NCBI RefSeq assembly: GCF_000733925.1
Contig: NZ_JPOO01000001.1
Location: 1,984,001 to 2,048,000, forward strand
Source: Arenibacter algicola
GTDB taxonomy: Bacteria; Bacteroidota; Bacteroidia; Flavobacteriales; Flavobacteriaceae
DNA length: 64,000 bases
Reading direction: 5' to 3'
The notes beneath the pieces were generated by a model. That model was not told the DNA's origin, did no database searches, and saw only the letters and a program-made list of their open reading frames with translations. The translations under genes and the position numbers were made by a program. How positions within the stretch are numbered: position 1 is the first letter of the stretch; each line of letters opens with the position of its first letter. Below are positions 62,381 to 64,000 of this stretch, in pieces.

Positions 62381-63409
62381 TCAATGTTGGTGTTCTTTTT
62401 CATAGTGGGCCTTTAGAACGTCTTCCCCGTAATCATTGGTCAGATCCCTTACAACGGTGTGTACATGGTTGGCATCGTTTTGGGTGTTATCATATTCTAT
62501 GAGTAAGCTAGGGCCTTGAATACGGAAGTAATGCCCTTTACCGGGATGTTGACTTCCGGCCCAGGCAAATTTTAAGTTGTCTATTCCCGCCTTATTTATT
62601 TTGTCTCGAAATCCGGCGGCAAATCCATGTTCGTAATTATTGATGTACAGGTCCAGAAGTTCCATGAAAATCTTCTTTTGGTTTTGGGAAAGGTCCGTAT
62701 ATGGTATTCCCAAAGACTCTAGTTGCTCTACCTTTCTTTTTGTTGTGGTGATGATATCATGTGGGGCAACATCTGTAAATACTACTGTTTTTAATTGTTC
62801 CGGGGTCATGGAGTGAAGAAGGGAAAAACTTAATTGGGCTTCTTTTTTCAATACTTCCTTGCCCTTGTATTTGGTACTTCTTACAATGCCAGGGTTGGTC
62901 CCAAAAAAAGTAGGGGTAGAGGAGCTTATGATACCTTCGGTAGAAGTAAAATTTAAGGAGAGGTGGTGTCCTTCAAATCGCCATCCCCAAGGTTGGTCCT
63001 TGGATGGATTGCCAAAAATACAAAAGTGATAATTTAAGGGGTCGCGCCTAGGCCTACCGTCAGGCATTTTATCGTTATCATCATTTTCAATAATTCTCAA
63101 TACTTTTTCCAGTTCCATAATTTCCTGGGACTTGCGAAAGCCTTCCTCACTCAAGGAAGCCCTTAATAGGTCGAGTGCTGCCTTTTTTTGAGTCTCATTA
63201 AAATCATGGAATGTGGCCCCTTCCCTTGGAATGGGTACGTAATTCATATTAAAGCGTTCTGAATCATCTAAAGTAAATAGTGTTTTGGCTTTTATCTCGT
63301 CGGACAAACTATTTAAAAATGTATTGGCCTTTTCCAGTACGTGCTGAGCTGGTAGAAGACCAACAAACATAAGGAGTAGGGACGAAGCGACTATTTTTTT
63401 CAGGGTCAT
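62381..63409 (-). CDS. DUF3500 exported protein
   Basis: 342 residues from ATG at 63409 (signal peptide MTLKKIVASSLLLMFVGLLPAQ); an earlier in-frame Met at 63427 adds six residues without support. DUF3500 hallmarks are ERFNMNYVPIPREGATF, HFCIFGNPSKDQPWGWRFEGHHLSLNFTS, LLHSMTPEQLKTVVFTDVAPHDI and WAGSQHPGKGHYFRIQGPSLLIEYDNTQNDANHVHTV. The HHLS and NHVH histidines may bind a metal. Function unknown; extracytoplasmic. It is 59 bp after the propeller gene on the same strand. Confidence 0.9.
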   Translation of the reverse strand: MTLKKIVASSLLLMFVGLLPAQHVLEKANTFLNSLSDEIKAKTLFTLDDSERFNMNYVPIPREGATFHDFNETQKKAALDLLRASLSEEGFRKSQEIMELEKVLRIIENDDNDKMPDGRPRRDPLNYHFCIFGNPSKDQPWGWRFEGHHLSLNFTSTEGIISSSTPTFFGTNPGIVRSTKYKGKEVLKKEAQLSFSLLHSMTPEQLKTVVFTDVAPHDIITTTKRKVEQLESLGIPYTDLSQNQKKIFMELLDLYINNYEHGFAAGFRDKINKAGIDNLKFAWAGSQHPGKGHYFRIQGPSLLIEYDNTQNDANHVHTVVRDLTNDYGEDVLKAHYEKEHQH

Positions 63410-63468
63410 TTTAATTTTTAAGCACATTTTTCGGTTTTTTGATTATTTCTGTTTCAACTGTATTAATA

Positions 63469-64000
63469 TTATTTTAGGCGATAGCTAACGAATGCCAAAC
63501 GGCTACTATCGGGTGACCAAGAAGGTACATTCATAGACCCTTGTCCACCAAATAATTTGGCAATTATCTTTGTTTCGTTGGTTTCAAGATTCAGTAATCG
63601 GAGCATGACGTCTTTGTTGGTGGGGTGCAAATTTGCGGGAACCTCGGGACCAAAAGATATATAGGCCAACCATTTGCCATCTGGAGAGGGGTGGGCAAAC
63701 CAATCGTTGTAATTATCCGTTGTAATTTGTTCCTGTTCGCTTCCATCTGGCTTCATGCGCCAGATCTGCATTGTCCCGCTACGGTCAGAATTAAAATAAA
63801 TGTATTTCCCGTCAGGCGAGTAATCGGGTCCGTCATCCAGGCCGGCTGCGGAAGTCAATCTGGTTTCCTCCCCTCCGGTAACGGGAATGGAGTAAACGTC
63901 ATAATTGCCATTTCGCGCTGCACAATAGGCCAAAGTTTTGCCATCTGGAGACCATCCATGCCAATAGGAGGGACCATTGGGCGTTATTTTTTTTGGTACT
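63469..64000 (-). CDS. TolB-like (WD40-like PD40) propeller protein, 5' end outside window
   Basis: The frame stays open from the stop at 63469 to the right edge, giving 177 visible residues and no start. PD40 repeats read [86 protein letters not shown] and [13 protein letters not shown]. Such repeats form a beta-propeller as in TolB and DPP4-like peptidases. It is probably an exported protein, and the missing N-terminus would show the signal peptide and any other domain. The visible end lacks a peptidase domain. Confidence 0.85.
   Translation of the reverse strand, partial: VPKKITPNGPSYWHGWSPDGKTLAYCAARNGNYDVYSIPVTGGEETRLTSAAGLDDGPDYSPDGKYIYFNSDRSGTMQIWRMKPDGSEQEQITTDNYNDWFAHPSPDGKWLAYISFGPEVPANLHPTNKDVMLRLLNLETNETKIIAKLFGGQGSMNVPSWSPDSSRLAFVSYRLK

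Overview
The window is a compact, AT-rich, gene-dense piece of a Bacteroidota chromosome, most probably a gliding marine Flavobacteriaceae. Evidence is the gldF-gldG pair, TAnnTTTG-type -7 promoter elements ahead of many genes, several lipoproteins and secreted hydrolases, and family members typical of this phylum (DUF5606, DUF5916, DUF3500, TupA-like ATP-grasp). No rRNA, tRNA, CRISPR array, phage or intact insertion sequence was recognised.

Layout. 1-2939 (minus): operon of a SAM hydroxide adenosyltransferase, an ABM-fold protein and the gliding ABC transporter genes gldF and gldG (gldG runs off the left edge). 3070-7575: phoH and purC, converging on a DnaQ-like exonuclease and a cNMP/CBS/nucleotidyltransferase regulator. 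7857-19655: a cysteine-rich copper-storage protein, an SLC13 permease with RCK domains, a c-heme/FG-GAP lipoprotein, a heptamer tandem repeat, pepT, pyrD, a LysE exporter, an HMG-CoA lyase-like gene and a lipoprotein that joins an esterase to two cupins. 19826-22125: porin, FMN-binding protein and membrane protein, a candidate extracytosolic flavin redox unit. 22191-37627: housekeeping genes (guaB, lysA, sucC, hsp20, uvrB, ABC transporter, nucleoid protein, heme A synthase) plus a probable kinase-fold protein without a family name.

37893-46995 is a surface-glycan region: TupA-like ATP-grasp, LicC-like nucleotidyltransferase, a CDP-glycerol glycerophosphotransferase fused to a GT2 glycosyltransferase, two further GT2 enzymes, a TagD-like cytidylyltransferase with an extra N-terminal domain, a degenerate HAD protein and a LicD-family transferase. 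Together these suggest that a phosphodiester-linked (polyol-phosphate or phosphocholine-like) substituent is made and placed on a glycan. This is the most interesting system in the window. It is packed into the same transcription units as tsaC, cca and dapD. 47006-49416 holds dapD, ruvX, def and a DUF5606 gene.

49627-64000 is a catabolic, mostly exported set: S9-like and S10 peptidases, a GH20 hexosaminidase, SGNH and alpha/beta hydrolases, a beta-lactamase-like esterase, a DUF5916 outer-membrane protein, EthD and SMP-30 proteins, DUF3500, and a TolB-like propeller cut by the right edge. No SusC/SusD pair is present, so it is not a classical polysaccharide utilisation locus. Functions come from reading motifs by eye; no database search was run.
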